A stretch of 7,161 bases of DNA, from NCBI GenBank assembly GCA_027030295.1, contig JALVFB010000377.1, positions 1 through 7,161 on the forward strand, given 5' to 3'. The notes beneath the pieces were generated by a model. That model searched no databases. It was not told where the DNA came from and saw nothing but the letters and a program-made list of their open reading frames with translations. Positions 1 through 6,381 of the stretch are shown here, piece after piece. Origin of the DNA: Hyphomicrobiales bacterium (GTDB taxonomy: Bacteria; Pseudomonadota; Alphaproteobacteria; Rhizobiales; Aestuariivirgaceae). The position numbers and the translations under genes were made by a program. The stretch's first letter is position 1. Each line of letters starts with the position of its first letter.

Positions 1-5
1 AAGCA

Positions 6-25
6 TTCGGGCCTCAAGGCCCGAA
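6..25. other. Short perfect hairpin near window edge
   Basis: TTCGGGCC (6-13) pairs perfectly with GGCCCGAA (18-25) across a 4-base TCAA loop. No T-run follows on the plus strand. On the minus strand only five bases (TGCTT) remain before the window ends, so a U-tract cannot be ruled in or out. It could be a terminator for a gene lying to the left, or simply a structured intergenic sequence. Confidence 0.4.
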
Positions 26-122
26 CAGACTTCGGAGACAACCCTGCTCCCGGCACCGGAACACCAGCAAAAAGGGCCCGCGAGATGCTTGACCAGAGAG
101 CCGGAATTAGACAACAGTAGTG

Positions 123-191
123 GGCGAAAGCCGGGGTCTCGTGCCTCGGACTCATGCGCCCGCCGCACGAGATTCCGGCTTTCGCCGGAAT
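123..191. repeat. REP-like palindromic element with two alternative folds
   Basis: Bases 123-144 pair with 165-186 as a 22-bp stem, with two G-T wobbles (135/174 and 136/173) and a 20-base loop. The right half is itself a compact palindrome: ATTCCGGC (172-179), a TTTC loop, then GCCGGAAT (184-191). The long stem and the short hairpin share bases 172-186, so they exclude each other. The right half, followed by GAC, resembles the ATTCC...GGAAT palindromes common between genes in proteobacteria (compare the dRS3 type in Neisseria, attccc-N8-gggaat). Copy number in this genome cannot be judged from the window, so the repeat call rests on motif resemblance. Confidence 0.6.
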
Positions 192-210
192 GACGTATTG
201 AATTCGAGCG

Positions 211-246
211 GGGCGCGGGGCGGTTTCACCGGTCAACCTTTGCGCA
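211..246 (+). repeat. 36-bp dispersed direct repeat, copy 1
   Basis: This stretch begins GGGCGCGGGG, continues CGGTTTCAC and ends GGTCAACCTTTGCGCA. It matches 5822-5857 in the same orientation at 35 of 36 positions; the one difference is C at 230 versus T at 5841. The match stops abruptly at both ends. It lies between the REP-like element and the ntrC terminator-like hairpin, outside any supported gene. Confidence 0.85.
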
Positions 247-285
247 GCTTGGCATATCGGCTCAGACAGAGACGAATTTTGTCCG

Positions 286-309
286 CCCCGCATCCCGCCG
301 GATGCGGGG
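286..309 (-). terminator. Terminator-like hairpin after ntrC
   Basis: CCCCGCATCC (286-295) and GGATGCGGGG (300-309) form a perfect 10-bp stem with a 4-base loop. On the minus strand it starts 21 bases after the ntrC stop codon, the position expected for the end of the dusB-ntrB-ntrC transcript. The bases after the stem on that strand read CGGACAAAATT, with no U-tract, so it is not a textbook intrinsic terminator. It may act with Rho or protect the 3' end. Confidence 0.5.
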
Positions 310-330
310 GTTTCGCATGCCGCATCGTGC

Positions 331-1788
331 TCAGCGCGGCAGTTTCATCATGTCGATGTTCAGCGCCTTCATGTGGGCGCGAAGGGTGTTGCGGTTGATG
401 CCCAGAAGCTGCGCCGCCTTCACCTGGTTGCCGCCGGTGGCGGCCAGCGCGGCGGCGATGAGCGGGCGCTCCACCTCGCGCAGCACCCGCTGATACAGCC
501 CCGGCGGCGGCAGGTCGTCGCCGTGGCGGGCGAAGTGCGCCTGCAGCCAGCGCTCGGCAAAGGCGGAAAGTTGCGACAGGTCGCCTTCTTCTCCGGCCAA
601 CGCCTCGGATTGCGGCGGGGCGAAATCCTCCAGTTCGGCGGCAACGATCTCCGGGCCGATCTCCTCCTCGGCATGGATGGCGAGAATGCGCCGCACGATG
701 TTTTCCAGTTCGCGCACGTTGCCCGGCCAGCGATAGTGCTTCAGCCGGTCGATGGCCGCCGGCGTGAAATGCTTGCGCGGCAGCCCCTCGTTGGTCGCTT
801 CCTCAACGAAATGCGCCACCAGATCGGGAATGTCCTCCAGGCGCTCGCGCAGCGGCGGCAGGCGCACCGTGGCCACGTTCAGGCGATAGAACAGGTCTTC
901 GCGGAACTGTCCGGCGGCGATGAGCTTCTTCAGGTCGCGGTGGGTGGCGGCGATGATGCGCACATCGGCCTTGATGGGCCGGGTCCCGCCAACGGTGGTG
1001 AACTCGCCTTCCTGCAGCACGCGCAACAGCCTTGTCTGCGCCTCCATCGGCATGTCGCCGATCTCGTCCAGAAACAGGGTGCCGCCGCGGGCGCGTTCGA
1101 AGCAACCGGCATGGCGCGCCACCGCGCCGGTGAACGCCCCCTTCTCGTGGCCGAAAAGCTCCGATTCGATCAGCTCGCGCGGAATGGCCGCCATGTTGAT
1201 GGCGACGAAAGGCCCATGCCGGCGCTTGCCGTAATCATGCAGCACGCGGGCCACCAGCTCCTTGCCGGTGCCGGATTCGCCCAGGATCATCACCGACAGA
1301 TCGGTCTGCGTCAGGCGCGCGATGACGCGATAGATCTCCTGCATGGCGCGCGAACGGCCGATGAGGGGCAATCGCTCTTCTTCCGCCTCATTGGCGCCCT
1401 CGCGCTCCAGCAGCCCGCGCTGTCGCTGCTCGATGGCGCGGCGCACCACATCCAGCATTTCGGCGAGGTCGAAGGGTTTGGGCACATATTCGAAGGCCCC
1501 GCGCTCGGCGGCACGGATGGCTGTCATCACCGTGTTGCGCGCGCTCATGATGATCACCGGCAGCTCCGGCCGGCGCTTGCGGATGCGCGGCAGAACCTCG
1601 AAAGCCTCGGCATCCGGCAGCACCACGTCGGTGATCAGCACGTCCCCCTCGCCGCCAGCCGCCATTTCCCACATGGCGGCGGCATTGGCGCCGGTGCGCA
1701 CGTCATAGCCCGCCCGCATCAGCGCCCGCGTCAGCACCGTGCGCACCGCCGCGTCGTCGTCGATCACCAGTATCGTCTCGCCCGCCAT
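331..1788 (-). CDS. ntrC: Nitrogen regulation response regulator NtrC (sigma-54 activator)
   Basis: This 485-residue cytoplasmic transcription activator is the output half of the NtrB/NtrC two-component system that switches on nitrogen-scavenging genes with sigma-54 RNA polymerase. The receiver domain (about 1-120) has the acidic pocket DDD at 10-12, phospho-acceptor Asp54, Ser82 at the Thr/Ser switch position and Lys104. The AAA+ domain (about 140-375) has Walker A GESGTGKE (170-177), the sigma-54-contacting loop GAFTGA (217-222) and Walker B GGTLFLDE (about 235-242). A Fis-type helix-turn-helix closes the protein (about 443-480, with [20 protein letters not shown]). Length is normal for the family and nothing is broken. 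The start is chosen because [12 protein letters not shown] begins a receiver domain directly. It lies 18 bases after ntrB in the same operon. The full domain set and operon context make NtrC much more likely than NtrX. Confidence 0.96.
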   Translation of the reverse strand: MAGETILVIDDDAAVRTVLTRALMRAGYDVRTGANAAAMWEMAAGGEGDVLITDVVLPDAEAFEVLPRIRKRRPELPVIIMSARNTVMTAIRAAERGAFEYVPKPFDLAEMLDVVRRAIEQRQRGLLEREGANEAEEERLPLIGRSRAMQEIYRVIARLTQTDLSVMILGESGTGKELVARVLHDYGKRRHGPFVAINMAAIPRELIESELFGHEKGAFTGAVARHAGCFERARGGTLFLDEIGDMPMEAQTRLLRVLQEGEFTTVGGTRPIKADVRIIAATHRDLKKLIAAGQFREDLFYRLNVATVRLPPLRERLEDIPDLVAHFVEEATNEGLPRKHFTPAAIDRLKHYRWPGNVRELENIVRRILAIHAEEEIGPEIVAAELEDFAPPQSEALAGEEGDLSQLSAFAERWLQAHFARHGDDLPPPGLYQRVLREVERPLIAAALAATGGNQVKAAQLLGINRNTLRAHMKALNIDMMKLPR

Positions 1789-1806
1789 GATCCCGTTCCC
1801 GAATGC

Positions 1807-2946
1807 TCAGTTCGCCGCGCCCTCGAAGATGGGCAGGCGGATGCGGAACACCGTCCATTCGCCCTCGCGCGCGCACTCTATGACCCCGCCGTGGTCGCGC
1901 ACCACCTTGGCCACCAGCGCCAGCCCCAGCCCACGGCCGCCGGGCTTGCCGGAAACGAACGGCTCGAAGATGTGCGGCAGCACGTCCTCCGGCACGGGGC
2001 GCCCGGTATTGCGCACGCTCACCTCCAGCGGCAGCGCCAGCAACTCGCCGCCGGGCTGCGCCACGCGCACTCCGGGGCGATAGGCCGTCGTCAATTCTAT
2101 CGTTCCCATTTTGTCCGTTTGCCGAATGGCTTCCGATGCGTTCTTCATGAGGTTCATGAATGCCTGGATGAGCCGGTCACGGTCACCCAGCACCGGCGGC
2201 AGCGACGGATCGTATAGCTCGCGGATGGGTATGCCGGCGGCGAAGCCGGCTTCGGCCAGCTTCTTCACGTGGTCCAGAACGGTGTGGATGTTCAACGGTT
2301 CATAGGGGCGCGGCCGTTCCTCGCCCAGCGCCTCCATCTCCTCCACCAGCGTGCGGATGCGGTCGGCCTCGTCCATGATGAGCGCCGCCAGCTCGCGGTC
2401 GGCTTCGGGCAATTGCGGCTCCATGAGCTGCGCCGCGCCACGAATGCCGGACAGCGGATTCTTGATCTCGTGCGCCAGCATGGCGGCCAGCCCGGAAATG
2501 GTGCGCGCGGCGGAGGCATGCGAGAGCTGGCGGTCGATCTTCTCGGCCAGGGAGCGTGGCTCGAACTGCACGATCACCGCGCCCGGCATGTCCGGCAGGG
2601 CGGCCGCCTGCACATCCACGGTGCGCGCCCCGCCGGTGCGCGGCGTGCCCACTTCCAGCTCGTATTCGTTGACGCTGGCGCCGACCTTGCGCGCCATTTC
2701 CAGCACCCGGTGCAACGGCGAATCGGTGGCGATGATGGCGGCGAGCCCCATGCGCTCGAGCGACTTCGCGGAAGCCTGAAAGAAGCTCTCCGCGGCGGCG
2801 TTGGCGAAAAGGATTTCATCCGCCGCCCCCACCACGACGAGCGGCCCCGGCATGGCCGCCAGGATGGCGCGGCACAGCGCCCCTTCCTCCAGCACCATCT
2901 TCCTCTCGTCCATGTCGCGCATGGCCCCTTCCGTCATGCCCCTCAT
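1807..2946 (-). CDS. ntrB: Nitrogen regulation sensor histidine kinase NtrB
   Basis: This cytoplasmic kinase/phosphatase partners NtrC and in the known system responds to PII protein, phosphorylating NtrC when nitrogen is short. No membrane segment is visible. A PAS-like domain (about 25-125, with [22 protein letters not shown] in two adjoining parts) precedes the phospho-accepting H-box [12 protein letters not shown], with His159. The N-box NLMKNASEA (Asn269) and G2 box GGRGLGLAL (about 336-344) follow. The G1 box is odd: [11 protein letters not shown] (311-321) stands where alphaproteobacterial NtrB usually has a DNGPG-type motif, so the adenine-contacting Asp is Asn313 and the second glycine is Pro. 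The F-box IFEPFVSGK is intact. The longest start gives a typical ATGA overlap with the dusB stop; later ATGs at residues 4, 9, 12 and 17 are possible because no start has an ideally spaced Shine-Dalgarno. Confidence 0.94.
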   Translation of the reverse strand: MRGMTEGAMRDMDERKMVLEEGALCRAILAAMPGPLVVVGAADEILFANAAAESFFQASAKSLERMGLAAIIATDSPLHRVLEMARKVGASVNEYELEVGTPRTGGARTVDVQAAALPDMPGAVIVQFEPRSLAEKIDRQLSHASAARTISGLAAMLAHEIKNPLSGIRGAAQLMEPQLPEADRELAALIMDEADRIRTLVEEMEALGEERPRPYEPLNIHTVLDHVKKLAEAGFAAGIPIRELYDPSLPPVLGDRDRLIQAFMNLMKNASEAIRQTDKMGTIELTTAYRPGVRVAQPGGELLALPLEVSVRNTGRPVPEDVLPHIFEPFVSGKPGGRGLGLALVAKVVRDHGGVIECAREGEWTVFRIRLPIFEGAAN

Positions 2947-3959
2947 GCCGCGTCGCGCCGGCCTTCCGCCAATGCCAGCAGGGCCGCGCGCACCCGCCCG
3001 GCTTCTTCCGCGCGCAGAAAGATCTCGCGCAAACGCTCCGCCTGCTCCACCGGCACGGCGCCCGCCGCCCGCCAGTGCGCCAGCGCCGCTTTCAGGTGCT
3101 TGCGCGCCCGGCGCACGCCCGCCCGTTCACCGTGAAAATCCGTCATGGCCGCATGCAGCCGCGCCAGTTCCCACGCCTGACGGGCGAACGGCAATGGCGC
3201 GATGCCCGATCCCGGCGCCAGCGCCTCGGCGATTTCGCCCGGCAACCACGGCCGACCGGTGGCGGCGCGGCCGATCATCACGCCATCGGCGCCCGATCGC
3301 GCCAGCGCCGTGCGCGCCGTCGCCGCATCCACGATATCGCCGTTGACGATGACGGGAATGGCATGCCCCGCGGCCCGCAGCGCCCGCACCACGTCGCCCA
3401 CGGCAGCCCAGTCCGCGCGTCCATGATAGAACCGTTGTCGCGTGCGTCCGTGCACGGCGATCATGGAAACGCCGGCATCGGCCGCCATCAGCGCAATGTC
3501 CGTGGCATTGCGCTGTGCATCGTCCCAGCCCAGACGCATCTTCAGCGTCACCGGCGCCTGCCCCGCCACCGCGACGACCGCCTCGACGATCCTTCGCGCC
3601 AATGCCGGCTCACGCATCAGGGCGGCGCCGGAGAGCTTGCCGGTCACCAGCTTCGCCGGGCAGCCCATGTTGATGTCGACGACCTGCGCGCCGTTCGCCA
3701 GCGCCACCCGCGCCGCCCGCGCCATCAGCACCGGATCGCTTCCCGCCAGCTGCACGGCGAAAGGCCCGCCGCCCGCGTTTTCGCCCGCCAGCCGCGCCAG
3801 GTGGCGTCCGTTCAGAACCTCCTTGCCGGCGGCCATTTCCGCCACCGCCAGCCCCGCGCCCAGCCGCATGGCGGCGGCGCGAAACGGCGCATCAGTCACC
3901 CCGGCCATGGGAGCCAGCAGCACGGCATTGCGCAATTCATATGGGCCGATGCGGATCAT
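2943..3959 (-). CDS. dusB: tRNA-dihydrouridine synthase DusB (NifR3 family)
   Basis: This FMN-dependent enzyme reduces specific uridines in the tRNA D-loop to dihydrouridine using NADPH. The 338-residue protein is a TIM barrel of normal family length with a C-terminal helical tRNA-binding region (about 245-338). Visible hallmarks are [14 protein letters not shown] (14-27), [20 protein letters not shown] (96-115) with catalytic Cys100, LKMRLGW (139-145) with the FMN-binding Lys140, [11 protein letters not shown] (170-180), VNGDI (205-209) and the phosphate-binding [13 protein letters not shown] (226-238). The ATG at 3959 starts MIRIGPYEL, the usual family N-terminus. The frame stays open far upstream only as the antisense shadow of nadB. 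It is first in the operon and its stop overlaps ntrB by 4 bases. Historically named nifR3 from its place upstream of ntrBC; it is not itself a nitrogen regulator. Confidence 0.95.
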   Translation of the reverse strand: MIRIGPYELRNAVLLAPMAGVTDAPFRAAAMRLGAGLAVAEMAAGKEVLNGRHLARLAGENAGGGPFAVQLAGSDPVLMARAARVALANGAQVVDINMGCPAKLVTGKLSGAALMREPALARRIVEAVVAVAGQAPVTLKMRLGWDDAQRNATDIALMAADAGVSMIAVHGRTRQRFYHGRADWAAVGDVVRALRAAGHAIPVIVNGDIVDAATARTALARSGADGVMIGRAATGRPWLPGEIAEALAPGSGIAPLPFARQAWELARLHAAMTDFHGERAGVRRARKHLKAALAHWRAAGAVPVEQAERLREIFLRAEEAGRVRAALLALAEGRRDAA

Positions 3960-3998
3960 GGGGCCATGTCCAGCATATCCTTCGCACAAAAACAAGGC

Positions 3999-4025
3999 AA
4001 AATATTCCTCTGCCCATATTGTCAA
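3999..4025 (-). promoter_or_regulatory. Candidate promoter for dusB-ntrB-ntrC
   Basis: On the minus strand a perfect TTGACA lies at 4025-4020, with TATTTT at 4004-3999 as the best -10 match. The 15-base spacer is shorter than ideal; a 17-base spacer would use the poorer TTTTGC. The -35 sits across the centre of the 20-bp dyad at 4014-4033, so a dimer bound to the dyad would be expected to block this promoter. Confidence 0.45.
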
Positions 4026-4033
4026 CAATATGG
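4014..4033. promoter_or_regulatory. Perfect 20-bp dyad, candidate operator
   Basis: CCATATTGT (4014-4022) and ACAATATGG (4025-4033) are perfect inverted 9-mers around a 2-base CA centre. It lies in the AT-richer divergent region, 54 bases from the dusB start, 85 bases from the nadB start and 22 bases upstream of the candidate nadB -35. The symmetric two-turn spacing suits a dimeric winged-helix or HTH repressor. The core TTGTCAACAA loosely recalls FadR/GntR-type GT-N2-AC sites, but I cannot assign a regulator. Confidence 0.6.
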
Positions 4034-4055
4034 TTGCCCTGCGCGGAAACGCCTT

Positions 4056-4084
4056 TTGCCTCCGGCCGATCCGTTTCGCTATAG
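4056..4084 (+). promoter_or_regulatory. Candidate promoter for nadB
   Basis: TTGCCT (4056-4061) and CTATAG (4079-4084) are separated by 17 bases, a good sigma-70-type arrangement. Transcription would start near 4090, giving a leader of about 28 bases before the nadB ATG at 4119. The -10 is moderate and housekeeping -10 boxes are loose in alphaproteobacteria, so this is a best candidate only. Confidence 0.45.
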
Positions 4085-4118
4085 AGAACCCGAACGACGG
4101 ACAATCGGGACGGACACC

Positions 4119-5744
4119 ATGACCGACAAGGCGGCCGACCGCCGGCAACGCGAACATCTGCATGACGTGCTCGTCATCGGCTCCGGCGCCGCCGGGCTGC
4201 AACTGGCCATCGAGCTGGGCGAGGCCGGCATTTCCACCGCCGTGCTTTCCAAGACGGTGGTGGAAGAAACCAACACATTTTACGCCCAGGGCGGCATTGC
4301 CGTGGTGATGGACGAGAATGACAGCTTCGAGGCGCATGTGCGCGACACCATGGAGGCCGGAGCGGGGCTGTGCGACGAGGAAGTGGTGCGCTTCGTGGTG
4401 GAAAACGCGCCGGCGGCCATCGAACGGCTCATCGCATACGGCGCGCAGTTCACGCGCGGACCGGACGGGCGCTTTCACCTCACCCGCGAGGGCGGGCATT
4501 CGGCGCGGCGCGTGCTGCACGCGGCGGACGCCACCGGCAAGGAGATGGAATGCACGTTGCTGAGGCGCGCCCGGGTCTGCGAGGACATCGAGATCTTCGA
4601 GCACCACGTGGCCATCGACGTCATCCGCGAGCGCCTGCCCGATGGGTCGCGCGGCCGCGCCGTCGGCGCCTACGTGCTCGACAGGACGCGCGATACGGTG
4701 GACCTGTTCCGGGCGAAAGTGGTGGTGCTGGCCACCGGCGGCTCGAGCAAGGTGTATCTTTATACCTCCAACCCCGACGTCGCCACCGGCGACGGCGTGG
4801 CCATGGGCTGGCGCGCGGGCTGCCGCGTGGCCAACATGGAGTTCGAGCAGTTCCACCCCACCTGCCTCTATCATCCCGAGGCCAAGAACTTCCTCATCTC
4901 CGAGGCGGTGCGCGGCGAGGGGGGACTGCTGAAGCTGCCCAACGGCGAGCGTTTCATGCCGAAATATCACTCCATGGCCGAGCTGGCCCCGCGCGACATC
5001 GTGGCGCGGGCCATCGACAACGAGATGAAACGCCGCGGCCTGGACTACGTGCTTCTCGACATCACCCACAAACCCGCCGACTTCATCCGCGAGCATTTCC
5101 CCACCATTCACGCCAAGCTGCTGGAATACGGCATCGACATGACGAAGGAGCCGATCCCTGTGGTGCCTGCGGCGCACTACACTTGTGGCGGCGTGATGGT
5201 GGACATGCGCGCGCGCACGGACGTGGAAAATCTCTATGCCATGGGCGAGGTGACCTACACCGGGCTGCACGGGGCCAACCGCATGGCGTCGAACTCCCTG
5301 CTGGAATGCCTCGTCTATGGCGACGCGGCGGCGAAGGACATCCGCGCCCGCATCGTCGACATCCCCTCCCCACCCGCCCTGCCCCACTGGGACGAGAGCC
5401 GGGTGACGGATTCCGACGAGATGGTGGTCGTCTCGCACAATTGGGACGAAATCCGCCGCTTCATGTGGGACTACGTGGGCATCGTGCGCACGGTGAAGCG
5501 CCTGCAGCGGGCGAAGCACCGCATCGACCTCTTGCAGGAGGAAATCCAGGAGTATTATGGCAATTTCCGCGTCACCGCCGATCTGCTGGAGTTGCGCAAC
5601 ATCGCGGTGGTGGCGGAACTGATGATCCGCTCCGCCATGCAACGCAAGGAAAGCCGCGGCCTGCATTACATACTCGACCACCCCGAACCGCGCGAGGAGG
5701 AACGCCATCCCACCATCCTGACGCCGCCGCAAAAAAGGGGCTGA
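4119..5744 (+). CDS. nadB: L-aspartate oxidase NadB
   Basis: This cytoplasmic FAD enzyme oxidises L-aspartate to iminoaspartate, the first step of de novo NAD synthesis; the product is used by quinolinate synthase NadA. The 541 residues match the long family form. Visible are the Rossmann motif [11 protein letters not shown] (17-27), TFYAQGGIA (53-61), LTREGGHS with Glu124, FHPTCLYHP with His246, [10 protein letters not shown] (260-269), [13 protein letters not shown] with catalytic Arg292, HYTCGGV with His353 and [13 protein letters not shown] with Arg388. These align with E. coli Glu121, His244, Arg290, His351 and Arg386 as I recall them. The C-terminal helical domain (about 420-520, with [15 protein letters not shown] and [11 protein letters not shown]) is also of the E. 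coli type. The ATG at 4119 places the Rossmann motif at the usual distance; only a weak GGGACGG ribosome site precedes it. No nadA or nadC lies in the window. Confidence 0.96.
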   Translation: MTDKAADRRQREHLHDVLVIGSGAAGLQLAIELGEAGISTAVLSKTVVEETNTFYAQGGIAVVMDENDSFEAHVRDTMEAGAGLCDEEVVRFVVENAPAAIERLIAYGAQFTRGPDGRFHLTREGGHSARRVLHAADATGKEMECTLLRRARVCEDIEIFEHHVAIDVIRERLPDGSRGRAVGAYVLDRTRDTVDLFRAKVVVLATGGSSKVYLYTSNPDVATGDGVAMGWRAGCRVANMEFEQFHPTCLYHPEAKNFLISEAVRGEGGLLKLPNGERFMPKYHSMAELAPRDIVARAIDNEMKRRGLDYVLLDITHKPADFIREHFPTIHAKLLEYGIDMTKEPIPVVPAAHYTCGGVMVDMRARTDVENLYAMGEVTYTGLHGANRMASNSLLECLVYGDAAAKDIRARIVDIPSPPALPHWDESRVTDSDEMVVVSHNWDEIRRFMWDYVGIVRTVKRLQRAKHRIDLLQEEIQEYYGNFRVTADLLELRNIAVVAELMIRSAMQRKESRGLHYILDHPEPREEERHPTILTPPQKRG

Positions 5745-5769
5745 CACCAAGATGCATAAAGAGCCACCC

Positions 5770-5835
5770 ACCGCCCCGCGCCCCCACTTTGGGCCCCAAA
5801 TCATGAAAAACAAGGGCCTGAGGGCGCGGGGCGGT
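5770..5835. other. Long inverted repeat after nadB
   Basis: ACCGCCCCGCGCCC (5770-5783) is the exact reverse complement of 5822-5835, giving a 14-bp GC-rich stem around a 38-base spacer. The spacer can form a further 5-bp pairing, GGCCC (5792-5796) with GGGCC (5814-5818). The right arm is the first 14 bases of the 36-bp repeat copy at 5822-5857. The left flank TGCATAAAG (5753-5761) faintly resembles the complement of the rest of that repeat, hinting at a degraded inverted third copy. The structure could act as a nadB terminator, though no U-tract follows. Confidence 0.6.
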
Positions 5836-5857
5836 TTCACTGGTCAACCTTTGCGCA
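5822..5857 (+). repeat. 36-bp dispersed direct repeat, copy 2
   Basis: This is the same 36-base unit as 211-246, in the same orientation, differing only at 5841 (T instead of C). It ends 21 bases before the DUF202 start codon and so forms much of the probable leader of that gene. Its first 14 bases also serve as the right arm of the inverted repeat at 5770-5835. Confidence 0.85.
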
Positions 5858-5878
5858 AACCGTTATGACACGAACGCC

Positions 5879-6286
5879 ATGACGGAAAAACGGGACATCA
5901 CGGCGCCGGAAAGCGCATCCTGCGCCGACATGTCTTCTTCAACCCACAGACTGGCCGTGGACCAGACGGTGCTGGCCAACGAACGCACCTGGCTTTCATG
6001 GCTGCGCACGGGGCTGGCGCTGCTGGCCGGCGGGTTGGCGGTGGCGCGGTTCATGAAGACCGCCCTGCCCGACGTAACGGCGCTGCTGGTGAGCAGCCTG
6101 CTGGTGGTGCTCAGCATCGCGGTGTTCCTGCTGGCCGCCTGGCGCTATGGCAGCATCCACCTGCGCATGGCGCAACTGGATATCGACGCCATGCCGGCGC
6201 GCACGGCCTACGCCATCAGCGGCTTCCTGGCCCTGTGTGCGTTCATCGCCCTGGCGGGGCTGTGGATCATGGCCATGCCCGGCTGA
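5879..6286 (+). CDS. DUF202 (YidH-like) small inner-membrane protein
   Basis: This 135-residue protein belongs to the DUF202 family, whose function is unknown. The signature LANERTWLSWLRTGLALLAGGLA runs from residue 32 to 54, overlapping the first of three predicted membrane helices (about 41-58, 66-88 and 110-132). The polar N-terminus (1-35) and the short loop containing WRYGSIHLRMAQLD (88-101) are presumably on one face of the membrane. Three helices and about 115-140 residues are usual for the family. The start at 5879 is uncertain because no Shine-Dalgarno precedes it; ATG at residue 18 (5930) would still keep the whole domain and also lacks one. It appears monocistronic, 134 bases after nadB and convergent with the PCMT-like gene. 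Confidence 0.88.
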   Translation: MTEKRDITAPESASCADMSSSTHRLAVDQTVLANERTWLSWLRTGLALLAGGLAVARFMKTALPDVTALLVSSLLVVLSIAVFLLAAWRYGSIHLRMAQLDIDAMPARTAYAISGFLALCAFIALAGLWIMAMPG

Positions 6287-6308
6287 CGCGTCAGCCCGCG
6301 ACAAGCCA

Positions 6309-6327
6309 GCCGGAGAGCGTCTCCGGC
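6309..6327 (+). terminator. Terminator-like hairpin after DUF202 gene
   Basis: GCCGGAGA (6309-6316) pairs perfectly with TCTCCGGC (6320-6327) across a 3-base GCG loop, 22 bases after the DUF202 stop. AGAGCCAAAG follows rather than a T-run, so intrinsic termination is uncertain. It lies between two convergent genes and may serve both strands. Confidence 0.45.
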
Positions 6328-6334
6328 AGAGCCA

Positions 6335-6381
6335 AAGAGGTGGCTGCCAGCGGCTTTCGCGCTAGAAAGCCATCACCTCTT
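6335..6381 (-). terminator. Nested hairpin across the 3' end of the PCMT-like gene
   Basis: AAGAGGTG (6335-6342) pairs with CACCTCTT (6374-6381). Inside it, GGCTTTC (6352-6358) pairs with GAAAGCC (6365-6371). The inner loop (6359-6364) contains the stop codon of the PCMT-like gene (TAG on the minus strand, 6364-6362), so the last sense codons form the stems. No strong U-tract follows. It probably marks the end of the metG-pcm transcript or blocks read-through from the convergent gene. Confidence 0.4.

Larger units (their letters stand above)
1..330. other. Gene-free region downstream of ntrC
   Basis: I find no convincing gene here. Short open frames exist on both strands but have no recognisable protein motif, and the plus-frame open from base 1 to the TAG at 118-120 has much weaker GC preference at third positions than the neighbouring genes. 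The region holds an 8-bp hairpin (6-25), a REP-like palindromic element (123-191), one copy of a 36-bp dispersed repeat (211-246) and a terminator-like hairpin (286-309). In many Rhizobiales and Rhodospirillales ntrY would follow ntrC on the minus strand; no such gene begins within these 330 bases. Confidence 0.7.

Noticed and set aside
42..66. Possible sigma-54 promoter around CCGGCACCGG
   Set aside because: It has the GGCAC part, but no TTGC-like -12 element at the required spacing and no gene downstream in that direction.
1..120. 39-codon plus frame open from the left edge to TAG at 118-120, a possible gene tail
   Set aside because: Third positions are far less GC-rich than in the real genes, the peptide is not recognisable, and another plus frame is open over the same stretch. 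Sequence to the left would decide.
373..2217. 614-codon plus-strand frame antisense to ntrC and ntrB
   Set aside because: It is a GC-driven shadow rich in His, Arg, Gln and Ala, with no domain, opposite two clearly real genes.
3075..4118. Open plus frame extending nadB upstream across dusB
   Set aside because: It is antisense to dusB, has low-complexity composition and would put over 300 extra residues before the Rossmann motif. The ATG at 4119 fits the family and follows a plausible promoter.
4370..5806. 478-codon plus frame overlapping nadB
   Set aside because: It is another frame of nadB, extremely Arg/Gly/His-rich, with no domain.
2943..5840. A 965-codon minus-strand open frame joining dusB to a long extension antisense to nadB
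   Set aside because: The dusB family N-terminus begins at the ATG at 3959. The extension is rich in His, Arg, Gly and Ala with no recognisable domain and is the antisense shadow of a GC-rich nadB.
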